DNA of 64,000 nt from JAOAPG01 sp963791575 (GTDB lineage: Bacteria; Acidobacteriota; Terriglobia; Terriglobales; Acidobacteriaceae), in assembly GCA_963791575.1 (NCBI GenBank), contig CAWBSY010000017.1, positions 48,891 through 112,890 of the forward strand. The letters are read 5' to 3'. A program made the position numbers and the translations under genes. Below the pieces are notes generated by a model. It made no database searches, had not been told where the DNA came from, and saw only the letters and a program-made list of their open reading frames with translations. Within the stretch, counting starts at the first letter, position 1. Every line of letters starts with the position of its first letter. Below, in pieces: positions 27,336-36,169 of this stretch.

Positions 27336-27671
27336 ATGATGAAAAGAACAATATTCGCTACGTTAGGACTCGCTATCGCATTAAGCTTAGCCAGCGTGCC
27401 TCAAGCACATGCGGGAGTTGTGGTCGGCGTGGGCATAGGGCCAGTTTACGCGGGTCCAGCTTACGGATACGTCGTGGTGCATCCGCGTCCTTACTATCAA
27501 CGGTACTATCAGCCGTACGCGTACGCACCCGGCTACGTTTATCCATCCTATGGCTATGGCCGGTTTGATCGAGACCGCCGCTGGGATCGCAGAGATTGGG
27601 ACCGGCGAGACTGGGGTCACGGAGACCATGGTTACCGCCGAGACGACGATCGTCGCGAGTATCGACGCTAA
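27336..27671 (+). CDS. Small exported Tyr/Arg/Asp-rich protein
   Basis: 111 residues from ATG 27336 with GGAGG at 27323-27327. A clear signal peptide (TIFATLGLAIALSLASVPQAHA) is followed by a Gly/Val patch, a Tyr/Pro-rich section (PYYQRYYQPYAYAPGY) and an Arg/Asp repeat tail (RRWDRRDWDRRDWGHGDHG). Such YXO/DR-rich envelope proteins are common in acidobacteria and proteobacteria but have no known reaction. A strong terminator follows at once. Confidence 0.75.
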   Translation: MMKRTIFATLGLAIALSLASVPQAHAGVVVGVGIGPVYAGPAYGYVVVHPRPYYQRYYQPYAYAPGYVYPSYGYGRFDRDRRWDRRDWDRRDWGHGDHGYRRDDDRREYRR

Positions 27672-27692
27672 AATAATATGTCAGACCTGAAG

Positions 27693-27727
27693 AAGCCCCT
27701 CAGTCCAAGAGATTGAGGGGCTTTTTC
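27693..27727 (+). terminator. Rho-independent terminator
   Basis: AAGCCCCTCA / TGAGGGGCTT stem, 11-base loop, then TTTTTCTT. It ends the Tyr/Arg-rich exported protein gene. Confidence 0.9.
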
Positions 27728-27856
27728 TTGCTAAAGACTTCGAAAGAACAATTGACGGCGTGTCCTCAGCTGTTGCTAGACAAGGTGACCTCCCGCTTTA
27801 TGCTTCTGGGTCTAAGCAGTTTTCATTGATAGACTTGGGGGAAATTCGGGTGAGTT

Positions 27857-28492
27857 GTGTACCCATCGCGCCTTCAAAATTTCGCAGTCTGGATCACGCT
27901 CTTCGCTCTGCCCATTCAATTATTGGCGCAGGATGCGGGGGCGGCGATGCTTTATGGCGACGATGTTTCCGTGAATAACAGCGTCATTCCTAAATCTATC
28001 GCGATTTTTCCCGGAGATGTGCTCGCTACAAATGCTATTGCGACTCTGGTTGATAACGGCTCTAGTGCCACAGTGAATCCCGGTTCACTGGTGGATTACC
28101 AAAAAAATAATCTTAGACTGGAACATGGAGATCTTTTGGTGACCACGTCAGCAGGCATGTCGGTCAGGGTTGGATGTGTGGTCGTGACCCCGGCAGACGA
28201 GGTGACGACGAAGTTCGAGGTTCGCGATCTCGATGGCAAAATCATCATCGACGCTCAAAAGGGCGATCTGATAATCAGCGAAAATAAACAGCATGAGAAA
28301 CTGCTGGAAGGCCAGGAAGGCACCCGCCACGATGAGAAGTGCAGAGCCGGAACTGGAGCTGAGTCGGCGGCAACTCAAGGTATTCTGGACTCGAAGATGG
28401 CGAAAATAGTAGGCAGCGGGATAGTCGGCGGGGTTCTCCTCTGGTTACTGATAGACGAAAGCGGCACGCCTCTAAGCAGTTGGCAGCCATAG
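27857..28492 (+). CDS. Exported FecR-domain-like protein
   Basis: 211 residues from GTG 27857. The signal peptide is FAVWITLFALPIQLLAQ. The mature part has a FecR-like beta arrangement: IFPGDVLATNAIATLVDNGSSATVNPGSLVDY, then LEHGDLLVTTSAGMSVRVG (blocks listed separately). A C-terminal hydrophobic helix (IVGSGIVGGVLLWLLI) precedes a short tail. This architecture is frequent in acidobacteria and probably anchors an envelope sensor or structural protein. It lies upstream of an ECF sigma operon, but a 142-base gap separates them and no direct partnership can be claimed. Confidence 0.6.
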   Translation: MYPSRLQNFAVWITLFALPIQLLAQDAGAAMLYGDDVSVNNSVIPKSIAIFPGDVLATNAIATLVDNGSSATVNPGSLVDYQKNNLRLEHGDLLVTTSAGMSVRVGCVVVTPADEVTTKFEVRDLDGKIIIDAQKGDLIISENKQHEKLLEGQEGTRHDEKCRAGTGAESAATQGILDSKMAKIVGSGIVGGVLLWLLIDESGTPLSSWQP

Positions 28493-28634
28493 TGTGGATT
28501 AGGCTTTCCCGTCGCGCCGGTGTTGGACGGCTTGAAATTCAGCCGCAGATGCCTTGCCCTCATAACATTACCCGCTACAACATTATTCTCTTTTCCCTAA
28601 AATATTTGCCCCGCTGGTTCGTCTACAAAGGTAG

Positions 28635-29220
28635 ATGAAACAAGCGTTAAGTATTGACGCAATGGCAGACGAGCAGGATCGACGGATTTCCGAAACCATC
28701 GGACGCGAACAGGCTCGGCTGCGAAATTTCATCCGCAAGCGGGTACCCGATCAGGGCGACGCCGAAGACATCCTGCAGGATGTCTTTTACGAGCTCTTAG
28801 AGGCGTACCGCCTGATGAAGCCCATTGAGCAGGTGGGAGCATGGCTGTTCAGCGTGGCGCGTAATCGAATTACAGACTTATTTCGAAAGAAAAAACCAGA
28901 GGCATTGCAGGACCAACATGTGTTAGCAGCGGATGGAGAGCTGTTCATGTTGGAGGACTTGCTTCCCTCCTCCGACGGCGGTCCCGAGGCGGCGTATGCC
29001 CGTACCGTGTTGCTCGAAGAGCTCGACGATGCGTTGGGAGAACTTCCAGAAGAACAGCGCGAAGTGTTCATTGCGCATGAAATCGAGGGTCGCAGCTTCA
29101 AAGAGCTCGCCGCTGGAAAGTGGTCTCAGCATGAATACGTTGCTTTCACGCAAACATTATGCAGTGATTCATTTACGAGAGCGACTTCGTGGTATCTACG
29201 ACGAGTTTATAGAAGGATGA
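28635..29220 (+). CDS. ECF-type RNA polymerase sigma factor, one frameshift
   Basis: Region 2 is well conserved (EDILQDVFYELLEAYRLMKPIEQVGAWLFSVARNRITDLFRKK, given as one region). Region 4 begins LGELPEEQREVFIAHEIEGRSFKELAA. At 29106-29110 one extra base moves the frame; the continuation ESGLSMNTLLSRKHYAVIHL is a normal region 4.2. Restored length is 194 residues, stop at 29220. Without correction the protein has an altered tail to 29234 and could not bind the -35 element. The gene is 10 bases before a small membrane protein, its probable regulator. Confidence 0.85.
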
Positions 29221-29230
29221 GGACACAGAA

Positions 29231-29578
29231 ATGAAACGACACTGGATCGGAATGGTAGTCAAGGTTGCGCTCTTCTTGACGATAGCAATCGCCGGGTTTG
29301 GCCAGGGAGTCCATCAATTGTGGAACTGGCTGATGCCCAATCTCTTCGGGTTGCGTCTAATCACCTTTTGGCAGGCAGTCGGCCTCTTGGCCCTAAGCTG
29401 GATGCTATTTGGCGGATGGCGCGGGTTCCGAGGGCCGGGTGCGGGCCACCGCGGTCACTGGCGGCGTCGGATGCTCGAACGCTGGGAGAACATGACACCT
29501 GAGGAACGGGAAAAATTTCGCGAAGGCATGCGAGGTCGGTGTGGCCGCTCTTCGCGAGGCGCGCAAGTCCATACCTAG
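29231..29578 (+). CDS. Small membrane protein linked to ECF sigma gene
   Basis: 115 residues with two hydrophobic segments (MVVKVALFLTIAIAGFGQG and LITFWQAVGLLALSWMLFGG) and a basic cytoplasmic tail carrying NMTPEEREKFREGMRGRCG. The heptad-like tail resembles the helix by which small acidobacterial membrane proteins pair with ECF sigma factors, so an anti-sigma or stress-sensor role is plausible. It lacks a zinc-binding HxxxCxxC motif. Not a named family as far as I can tell. Confidence 0.6.
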   Translation: MKRHWIGMVVKVALFLTIAIAGFGQGVHQLWNWLMPNLFGLRLITFWQAVGLLALSWMLFGGWRGFRGPGAGHRGHWRRRMLERWENMTPEEREKFREGMRGRCGRSSRGAQVHT

Positions 29579-29632
29579 TCGTCGATAAAAGAAGGTCTGT
29601 GAGCAGAGATTAATCCATCGAAAGGAAGAACG

Positions 29633-30052
29633 ATGCTGAGTATAACGATCGATAATCTGGGAGACACCACGATCCTACAATGTGCAGGACGAATAACTAT
29701 TGGACACGGCGATGAGCTGCAGAATGCTGTATTGCTTCAAGTACCGGTTCAACGGCTCGTACTTGATTTAGCGCGGGTCAGCCTCGTTGATGCCGCAGGT
29801 TTGGGAGTACTTGTGTCCGTGCGAACCCTGGCCAGAACAATGAGTACGAAGCTCAAGTTGATGAATTTGACGCAGAAAGTGGAACATGTGCTTGAACTCA
29901 CACATTTGAAGTCTCTATTTGAAATTTGCTCGGTTCAGGAGATGCTTGAGTTATTTTGCCGGGCAGCCCGCAAGTCGCAATTCGCAGCGATTGCCGCCGG
30001 GCAGCAAACCCCGGCGTACTCGCAAGTCTCGCCAGCTTTTTTGGTTTTGTAG
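29633..30052 (+). CDS. STAS-domain protein (anti-sigma antagonist-like)
   Basis: 139 residues; GGAAG eight bases upstream of ATG. The STAS core spans residues ~1-105 (LVLDLARVSLVDAAGLGVLVSVRTLA). The usual phosphorylatable Ser in D-S-S-G is absent: the loop reads DAAG. Switching by an anti-sigma kinase is therefore unlikely unless another residue serves. A ~30-residue tail follows. Downstream of the ECF sigma gene, it may belong to the same stress circuit. Confidence 0.8.
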   Translation: MLSITIDNLGDTTILQCAGRITIGHGDELQNAVLLQVPVQRLVLDLARVSLVDAAGLGVLVSVRTLARTMSTKLKLMNLTQKVEHVLELTHLKSLFEICSVQEMLELFCRAARKSQFAAIAAGQQTPAYSQVSPAFLVL

Positions 30053-30155
30053 CCGAACTGGACCTTTGACGAGTCTGGATTGCGCCAAACAGGTTGTCTG
30101 GCTTCGTTTCTTACGGGCTGCTCGGAATTGGTCTCACGTTGACTGATGATCAGTT

Positions 30156-30641
30156 TTACTTTTTGTTCTTGTCTTTTTTATTTTTATTGGCTCCCAGTTT
30201 CTTGCCTTCCAACTTAGCTTGGACGCGCTTTTCGATTTCTTTTTCCGAATACATGCTACCGCGGCAGTTCTTAGTCCCGCAGTAGCAGGGCGAGTCGTCG
30301 TCAAGTTCGCCGTCATATAAGTTGTAGTCGTAAGTGAGCTCCTCGCCAGCTTCAATTTTTCGAACAGCAGTGATGATGACCTTGCCATCTACTTCATCAG
30401 CTTCGCAATTGGCGTCACAACTGTGGTTGATAAAGGCGCTAGCGCTGTCACCATCGATCACGTGGGTACCGTTCGTCAGGCCGAATAGATACGTACGTGG
30501 AGATTTTTCATAGAGAGCGTCGGCCTCAGCGAGCGTTATGCGCGGCCCCGTATACTCGGCGACGAACCCTCCTTTTTTGATTGTTTCGGTTGTGTAGCAT
30601 CCATCGGCATGGATCTTAGAACGGCGGATTACTAGCGTCAT
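30156..30641 (-). CDS. SET-domain protein-lysine methyltransferase
   Basis: 161 residues from ATG 30641 (a TTG at 30644 is also in frame). SET motifs are complete: GGFVAEYTGPRIT early, the S-adenosylmethionine pocket FINHSCDANCE, the catalytic-Tyr region GEELTYDYN, and a post-SET zinc cluster CYCGTKNCRG. The C-terminus is very lysine-rich (KKLGANKNKKDKNKK). This compact SET plus post-SET form is widespread in eukaryotes and patchy in bacteria, where substrates are mostly unknown. It stands alone between two STAS genes. Confidence 0.88.
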   Translation of the reverse strand: MTLVIRRSKIHADGCYTTETIKKGGFVAEYTGPRITLAEADALYEKSPRTYLFGLTNGTHVIDGDSASAFINHSCDANCEADEVDGKVIITAVRKIEAGEELTYDYNLYDGELDDDSPCYCGTKNCRGSMYSEKEIEKRVQAKLEGKKLGANKNKKDKNKK

Positions 30642-30816
30642 CAAGAAGGGGCCTTTCGGTCGGTGAGTGGATGCTCGTGAAGCATCGCAAATTATATTAA
30701 CCGTTTTGGCGAGGCAGGAAGGTCCATTCGGTTTTGGATGGATGTCTTATGCGGCAAGAATAGAGGAAAGTGCCTGGGAAAATAGGCGTTCAACAGGAAA
30801 AAATCACAGTAATGGT

Positions 30817-31212
30817 CTAAGCCGCGTTTGATCGCGAAGCTCCGATGTCTGCTCTAGCAACATTGCTCCTCGGACCTTCCCAATTCAATAAATCTAATAC
30901 TTCGTCCATTGAGGCAATCTTGAGTTCTGCGGCAGATCTCGTCATGTGAAGCTTTTGCCGTACGACAGCAGGAGGATCGAATAGTTTCAATTCCATTTCA
31001 TGAGCGTGAGTCCAGCTTTGCAAAAACACCAGCATACCTACACCGCCGCCGCCTATGGATTCCAACTCCGAAAGATCGAGTAGAACAGTCGTGACGTCTC
31101 TTTGCGCCATAACAGCGTCCCGCAATTCAAAAACGGAATCACTCTGCATCATTCTGCCTTCACACTGAACGATCGCGACATCACCAATTCTCTCGACCTG
31201 CAAATGAAACAT
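30817..31212 (-). CDS. STAS-domain protein
   Basis: 131 residues from ATG 31212 (GGGAGGG upstream); a longer start to 31275 is unsupported. STAS core: VERIGDVAIVQCEGRM, then VLLDLSELESIGGGGVGMLVFL. The phospho-acceptor loop is GGGG instead of DSSG, again without Ser. The domain may mediate protein binding rather than act in a phosphorylation switch. No sigma or kinase gene lies next to it on this strand. Confidence 0.78.
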   Translation of the reverse strand: MFHLQVERIGDVAIVQCEGRMMQSDSVFELRDAVMAQRDVTTVLLDLSELESIGGGGVGMLVFLQSWTHAHEMELKLFDPPAVVRQKLHMTRSAAELKIASMDEVLDLLNWEGPRSNVARADIGASRSNAA

Positions 31213-31467
31213 AAACCCTCCCGTTCGCATCGTTAGATAGGCACGTATCGTAGATAGGCACGTATGGTGCCACACAACGAGCTACTGATTGGTAGTAGAT
31301 GCGGTTATGGACTATGCTGAGCGGGGAAATATTGCTTTGCGCCGAGAAAAACTGCGTTACAGAAAAAGCTGTATTTATGCTCAATCAGACGTGTACTACG
31401 ACACCAGTGTTTGCGTCTCGAAGATTTCGCGACGGGGAAACAGCAGAAAGCTTTCAATTATGATCGA

Positions 31468-31542
31468 TGGAGCGGGAGACGGGGATCGAACCCGCAACCA
31501 ACGGCTTGGGAAGCCGCTACTCTACCATTGAGCTACTCCCGC
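31468..31542 (-). tRNA. tRNA-Gly (anticodon CCC)
   Basis: Minus-strand cloverleaf: acceptor GCGGGAG/CTCCCGC, D arm GCTC-AATGGTA-GAGT, anticodon stem GCGGC/GCCGT with loop TTCCCAA, T arm GCGGG-TTCGATC-CCCGT. The terminal CCA is encoded (31468-31470). Anticodon CCC reads GGG glycine codons. Confidence 0.95.
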
Positions 31543-32137
31543 TAAGAGAGCTGTCGGCTTGAATTCTATCAGCCTGAATGTTGTGTGTCACGGCTACACC
31601 AGACTCCAAAGTTTTGTCACATTAGATGTCATGGTACAAAGCAAACTGCAGTGGTGAATTTAGAATCTGTAACTTACGGAGTCTACGAATATCACAACTC
31701 GCGCCAGTTTTGTACACGGCTTGTACACGGACAGAGTTTTAGGCACCCTTAATAATTTTTTTCTACACGTGGATTGTTTGCTCATGAATTTCATCAGCGC
31801 GCGCATTGACCAGTTGCGCCCGACAAAGGCTTTGGGGCCAAACGAGAGCCGGCTTGGTGCCGTGCTGATCGATGTCGCTGAAGAAGTGCGCGCCGGCAAG
31901 TGACGGTGTTTACGCTCCCTTCTTTTTCCTCTGTTTTGGTTTCTTCCCCGATGTTCATCCATCGGATGCCAGATGAGGTGTGCTCGTAGGACTATCGCCT
32001 CAGAATGCTGCCGGGCACGCTGCGCGCTCGCGATGCAGCAATGAGAACGATTGCTCACTCGATTAGCTTCCGAGCGATTGTGAACCACCGACTCCGGCGA
32101 ATTGCCCATGTGTTCTCGCCAGTGGGAGCTCGGTAAT
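31543..32137. other. Gene-poor region beside tRNA-Gly
   Basis: About 600 bases with no convincing gene. It contains an 11-base-period direct repeat of TTGTACACGG (31710-31719 and 31721-31730). A short plus-strand frame at 31784-31903 (39 residues ending LGAVLIDVAEEVRAGK) reads like the tail of a protein but has no ribosome site or known relative. With the permease remnant next to it, this looks like a decayed insertion spot behind a tRNA gene. Confidence 0.45.
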
Positions 32138-32629
32138 TCAGCCATGTTGCACTTGGTGTTCAACCGGAGGTTCGTGCATCATCTGCAGCATCTTAAGACC
32201 CTCCAATGCGGAAGAAGGGGATCAGTCGCACGGCCGCGACAATCAAGAAGATGACGTTGAGAATGGTCCCTGTAATTCCACTGGATAGTTGTGTCGACAA
32301 TTGTTGCGTGTCGCTCCGCAGGCACAAGCCCGAATGCCTTGAATATCACCTCATTGATCAGTGCGGAAAAGTGCCATTGAGACGTACATTCTCGCAAATA
32401 AAAACGCGGCAATTTTCAATCCGCAGTACTTACGATAAATATTCAGGATGGGCAGCACGATAAGATCTCCATAGATGAATGCGAGCACGCCCGGACATAG
32501 GGGCGAGAATGAGGATGCCCTTTTCTGCCCGTTTAACGAAGCGGCCAAGCGAGTTCCATGCACGAAGTCCGGCAACGTTAGGAAATCTACGGCCTCTTTG
32601 GTTCGTTGGATGACTTCTTCTAAATTCAT
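32138..32629 (-). pseudogene. Remnant of a membrane permease (ArsP_1/DUF318-type)
   Basis: Only the C-terminal third of a permease is recognisable: GVLAFIYGDLIVLPILNIYRKY and GLKIAAFLFA in one frame, INEVIFKAFGLVPAERHATIVD and IQWNY in a second, TILNVIFLIVAAV and then KMLQMMHEPP in further frames, with the stop at 32138. At least three frame changes are needed, and the first two thirds of the family's usual ~340 residues are missing. The upstream ATG (32629, with GGAAGGG) begins an unrelated stretch (MNLEEVIQRTKEAVDFLTLP), so the remnant is fused to foreign sequence. It is truncated, not merely mis-sequenced. Confidence 0.72.
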
Positions 32630-32746
32630 TGTTTTCCCTTCCATGAGAAGGCGCTGTGATGACAACCGAAGTTTTTGGTTTTGGGCTTCGATTGTGTGCC
32701 TTCGTTTTCTAGCGGAGAGGCCTTATGCAGGCGGGGGAGGGGCTAT

Positions 32747-34300
32747 CTACGCTGGCGGAAGTGTCCATGCGAACATCACGCCGCCGCTGCTGGTCAGCAT
32801 GTACTGACGACCGTCGAGTTCGTAGGTGATCGGAGAACTCACGATGCGCGAGCCTGAGCCTGCATGCCAAAGCGTTTTTCCATCGCTGGAATCCAGTGCC
32901 AGGAAATTGCCCAGAGCATCGCCGGTAAAGGTCAGCCCTGAATCCGTCGTTAGCACTCCAGCGCCCGACCCTTCGGGTCCAAGTTCGTGGCTCCAACGGA
33001 TGTTGCCGGTCTGGTAATCGATGGCCTCGACTACTCCCTTGCCCCAAACGCCGTAATCCGCCCCTGCCCACCCATAGACTCCATCGGCAGGCTTGGCAAA
33101 GTAGATTCCGTAGCTGGGATGGGCATCGACGATAAACAACCCGTTTTTAGGATCGAAGCTCGGGGACCGGAAGTTAGTCATACCGCCCTCGTCGGGCGCA
33201 ATCAGGCGTCCATCGGGTGCCGGCTCTTTGGCAGGATTTGGAATCGGACGGCCCAGCTTATCGACTCCAAGCGACCAGTTCACGGGCCCGAAAGGAACAG
33301 TCAAAAGATTCTTACCGTTGGTGCGGTCAAGAACGAAGAAGTAGCCGTTGCGCGAGGTCTGCATCAGCATCTTCTTCGGCTCACCATGAAAGTCTCCATC
33401 CACCAGCACCGGAGTCTCGACGGCATCCCAATCGTGGGTATCGTGCGGAGAGACCTGGAAGGACCACACGAGCTTCCCGGTATCAGGACTTAGGGCGACA
33501 ATAGTGCACGTGTAGAGATCATCCCCCGGCCGCGTCGATCCGTTCAGCACGGGAGTCGGATTCCCCGTTCCCCAATAGAGGAGGTTGAGCTCGGGATCGT
33601 AAGTTCCAGTCATCCATGTGGCCCCTCCAGTGGTTTGATTGGGTGTTCCAGTCGGCGGAGTGGCATCCCACTGCCATTGCGTTGCGCCCGTCTCCGGATC
33701 AAGTGCGCGAATATAGCCACTCAGGTTATCCATATCTCCGGAAACCCCAATGAGCACATGGCTCCCGACGATGAGTGGCGCCATGGAGGTCCAATATCCT
33801 TTTGCGGCATCTGCAACCGGTATTTTCCAGCGCACGGTTCCATCTTTGCTGTTGAGAGATACAAGGTGTGCATCGGGAGACAAAAAGAAGAGATATCCCT
33901 TATACATCGCGACGCCGCGCTGCCCGAGGTGACTCCCCCCGCTAGTCGGCTGATTGTAGTGCCAGATTTCGTGACCGGAACGTGCATCGAGAGCCCAAAT
34001 GTTGTCCGGGACAGTGAAATATAAAATGCCATCCACGAGCAGCGGCGAGGATTTGATGTCAGCGGCCTGACTTGTTTGAAAGGCCCAGGCAAGGGACAGA
34101 TTTTTCACGTTTTGCGGCGTGATCTGGGCGAGTGGACTGTGACGTCTGCCGGAGTAGTCGCCGTGATATCCCGGCCAACTGTCGGCTGGCGGATGCAGAA
34201 GCATTTGGGCATCCACGCCTTGCGCCAGCACCAACTCGGGCGATGCAATCGAGATCAGCGCGCTTACGGTCACGAGAAATGTGGCCTTCAGAAAGTTCAT
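32747..34300 (-). CDS. PQQ-dependent dehydrogenase (eight-bladed quinoprotein)
   Basis: 517 residues with a signal peptide (ATFLVTVSALISIASPELVLAQ). Propeller blades carry repeating W/DxxTG motifs such as ALDPETGATQWQW and LSPDTGKLVWSFQ. SPHDTHDWDAVETPVL contains the Asp that acts as base in alcohol dehydrogenases of this group. The vicinal Cys-Cys pair of methanol dehydrogenase is not seen. The product is periplasmic and would pass electrons to the dihaem cytochrome c encoded 48 bases upstream. The ThuA gene precedes both, so the substrate may be a sugar or sugar alcohol rather than ethanol. Confidence 0.85.
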   Translation of the reverse strand: MNFLKATFLVTVSALISIASPELVLAQGVDAQMLLHPPADSWPGYHGDYSGRRHSPLAQITPQNVKNLSLAWAFQTSQAADIKSSPLLVDGILYFTVPDNIWALDARSGHEIWHYNQPTSGGSHLGQRGVAMYKGYLFFLSPDAHLVSLNSKDGTVRWKIPVADAAKGYWTSMAPLIVGSHVLIGVSGDMDNLSGYIRALDPETGATQWQWDATPPTGTPNQTTGGATWMTGTYDPELNLLYWGTGNPTPVLNGSTRPGDDLYTCTIVALSPDTGKLVWSFQVSPHDTHDWDAVETPVLVDGDFHGEPKKMLMQTSRNGYFFVLDRTNGKNLLTVPFGPVNWSLGVDKLGRPIPNPAKEPAPDGRLIAPDEGGMTNFRSPSFDPKNGLFIVDAHPSYGIYFAKPADGVYGWAGADYGVWGKGVVEAIDYQTGNIRWSHELGPEGSGAGVLTTDSGLTFTGDALGNFLALDSSDGKTLWHAGSGSRIVSSPITYELDGRQYMLTSSGGVMFAWTLPPA

Positions 34301-34348
34301 ATCTATCAGTTGCTTCTCAAAGTGATGCGCGGAGACAGAGCTCAGCGT

Positions 34349-35212
34349 CTAACGCAGTGTTTGCAAATAAGCCATCAGGTTGTGGATGTCGGCATCCGTG
34401 TACTTACTCAACAGCTCCACATGCGTATTCACCGGCGCATCGACCGTGTACTGGACGTCGGCGGTCCGCCAGGATCGATACGCACCTGTGGGATCAATGA
34501 GTCCAACTGTAAACTCATCGAGATATTCAAGCTTGCCAGTGATTGTTTGACCGGAAGCGAGCGTGACCGTGACTCTGGATTTCGCATGTTTCGGATACAG
34601 CATCCGCTCCTCAAGCTGGAGACCCTGATAACGCGATGAAATGCCGGCAAGGTCGCCGGTTGGCGAATGGCAGTTTGCGCATCCCCCCGCACCGTCGAAG
34701 TACTGTTTGCCTGCCGCGGTGTTCCCGGTTTGCAGATCGGAGGGGTCCACGCCCTTACGTCCCCCCTTTTTCGTTAGCGCAGTGTTCTGTAGGGTGTGAA
34801 TAAAGGCCGTCAAGCTGGCAATCTGCCGATCAGAAAAGTCAAAGCGTGGCATACCCTTCTCAGGGCGTCCATTGCGCACGACGGCGCCGATCTTGTCTCC
34901 GCCTACATCTGCAGTCACCAGTTTGGAGCGCGTAAGATCGGGCCCGCTCTCGCCGCCGGTAGCGTAGCGACCATGACAAAAGGAGCAATTTTGCCGGAAG
35001 AGGGAATTCCCCGTCTCGACCAAGTCCGGTTGGTATGAATTCCGCGCAACTGCTCCGCTTCTCTTGACCGCTCTACGTTTTGGCGCGTTAGGAGTTGGTG
35101 TTTGGGCTGTGGAAGCAGCGAGGCTCACGAACAAAAGGGTTGCCAACAGTGCACTCCAATGCCAAGCCGAACAAACACAATTCGCTCCGTAAAATCCGCT
35201 ATGTTTCATCAA
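34349..35212 (-). CDS. Exported dihaem cytochrome c
   Basis: 287 residues with an N-terminal export signal (ALLATLLFVSLAASTAQ). Two haem c motifs are present: CSFCH near residue 75 and CANCH near 175. Likely axial Met residues are in GMPRFDFS and ERMLYPKH-type segments. Between and after them are short linkers, and the C-terminal ~70 residues include a beta-rich insert (VTVTLASGQTITGKLEYLDEF). It probably accepts electrons from the PQQ dehydrogenase encoded just downstream on this strand. Confidence 0.85.
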   Translation of the reverse strand: MMKHSGFYGANCVCSAWHWSALLATLLFVSLAASTAQTPTPNAPKRRAVKRSGAVARNSYQPDLVETGNSLFRQNCSFCHGRYATGGESGPDLTRSKLVTADVGGDKIGAVVRNGRPEKGMPRFDFSDRQIASLTAFIHTLQNTALTKKGGRKGVDPSDLQTGNTAAGKQYFDGAGGCANCHSPTGDLAGISSRYQGLQLEERMLYPKHAKSRVTVTLASGQTITGKLEYLDEFTVGLIDPTGAYRSWRTADVQYTVDAPVNTHVELLSKYTDADIHNLMAYLQTLR

Positions 35213-35236
35213 TTTATTAAAGAGCTCGCAACATGC

Positions 35237-36121
35237 TCAGTGCTCATCGCCGAGAGCTTTCGGTTGCGGATGTGAGGCCGTGCTGCCATCTGTCATGCCC
35301 AGTACCCATTTGATCGCTTCAAAATACATCTTGCGGATATCGGGATCGCTCCAGGCCTCTTCGGTGTGCCCGAGGGTGGAATAAAACACGCGTCCTTTAC
35401 CGTACATCTTGTCCCACGCTACGGCGAAATCATGATCCGCTCTGTGAATGCGCGGATTGTCGGCATAGTTCAGTTTCGTGGAGTCGAGACTGAGCAGGAC
35501 GTTGACCTTATCGCGCGACCACTCCTTGGGCTGATAAATTTCGTCCCACTTGACGAATGCTTTGGGAAAATGACGGACTGCAGGGAAGCTCGGGTCTTCA
35601 TTTATGATCGGCGCGTTGAACGTGGACCATGGGTGCTGGTCAAACCAACCGCCAATCATCTCGCCATATTCCGGCCATTTGTAATTGGTGTCGAGGGCGG
35701 CGTGAACACCCACGAAGCCCTTGCCGTCATCTTTGACGAACGACATCATATCTTTCTTCTGGTTCTCGTCCAGGTCGAGTTCGCCTGTCGTGCTTAAGAA
35801 AACGAGGGCATCGAAGTAGTCGAGATTTTTCGCGTTTTTATCCAAAGTCTTCTTTGTGATCGATCCAACATCGGTGCGCAGCGTGGCATCCCACAGACCG
35901 CTCTCGTGGCCCATATTGTAGATAGCAGCCATCCCAGCGGAAATCGAATCGTGCTCCCATCCCTTGGTCTGAGCGACCACCAAAATGTGCTTGAGATGAA
36001 TTTGTTTCGCATGCGGCGGCGCGACCGAAGAATCCACGGCTCGCTGATCCTGGGCTGATGCGAACGCCCCGAGGATCAGAAGAGGCAGAACTAGGAATAA
36101 AACGATTCGAGTGTAGCGCAA
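35237..36121 (-). CDS. Exported ThuA-domain protein
   Basis: 294 residues from TTG 36121, chosen because GGAG lies five bases upstream and a signal peptide follows (RYTRIVLFLVLPLLILGAFASAQ). Longer frames run into the divergent gene. The ThuA-like glutamine amidotransferase fold shows LKHILVVAQTKGWEHDS, DALVFLSTTGELDLDENQ, GKGFVGVHAALDT and GRVFYSTLGHTEEAWSD. ThuA proteins act on trehalose or 3-keto-sugars. It leads the operon with the cytochrome and PQQ dehydrogenase (24-base gap) and faces a divergent sugar isomerase gene, pointing to oxidative sugar use in the periplasm. Confidence 0.85.
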   Translation of the reverse strand: MRYTRIVLFLVLPLLILGAFASAQDQRAVDSSVAPPHAKQIHLKHILVVAQTKGWEHDSISAGMAAIYNMGHESGLWDATLRTDVGSITKKTLDKNAKNLDYFDALVFLSTTGELDLDENQKKDMMSFVKDDGKGFVGVHAALDTNYKWPEYGEMIGGWFDQHPWSTFNAPIINEDPSFPAVRHFPKAFVKWDEIYQPKEWSRDKVNVLLSLDSTKLNYADNPRIHRADHDFAVAWDKMYGKGRVFYSTLGHTEEAWSDPDIRKMYFEAIKWVLGMTDGSTASHPQPKALGDEH

Positions 36122-36169
36122 GTGATCTCCGTCAAAAGCATAAAGGTACCATAAGCCGGCTGAGATAGA

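Noticed and set aside
31660..32163. Minus-strand open frame of 167 codons
   Set aside because: The composition (many Arg, Ser, His, no hydrophobic core) is that of a chance frame. It overlaps the permease remnant only in its end and has no ribosome site.
31276..32700. Integrase or transposase near tRNA-Gly
   Set aside because: No recombinase motif (tyrosine R-H-R-Y, serine recombinase or DDE) and no terminal inverted repeats could be found.
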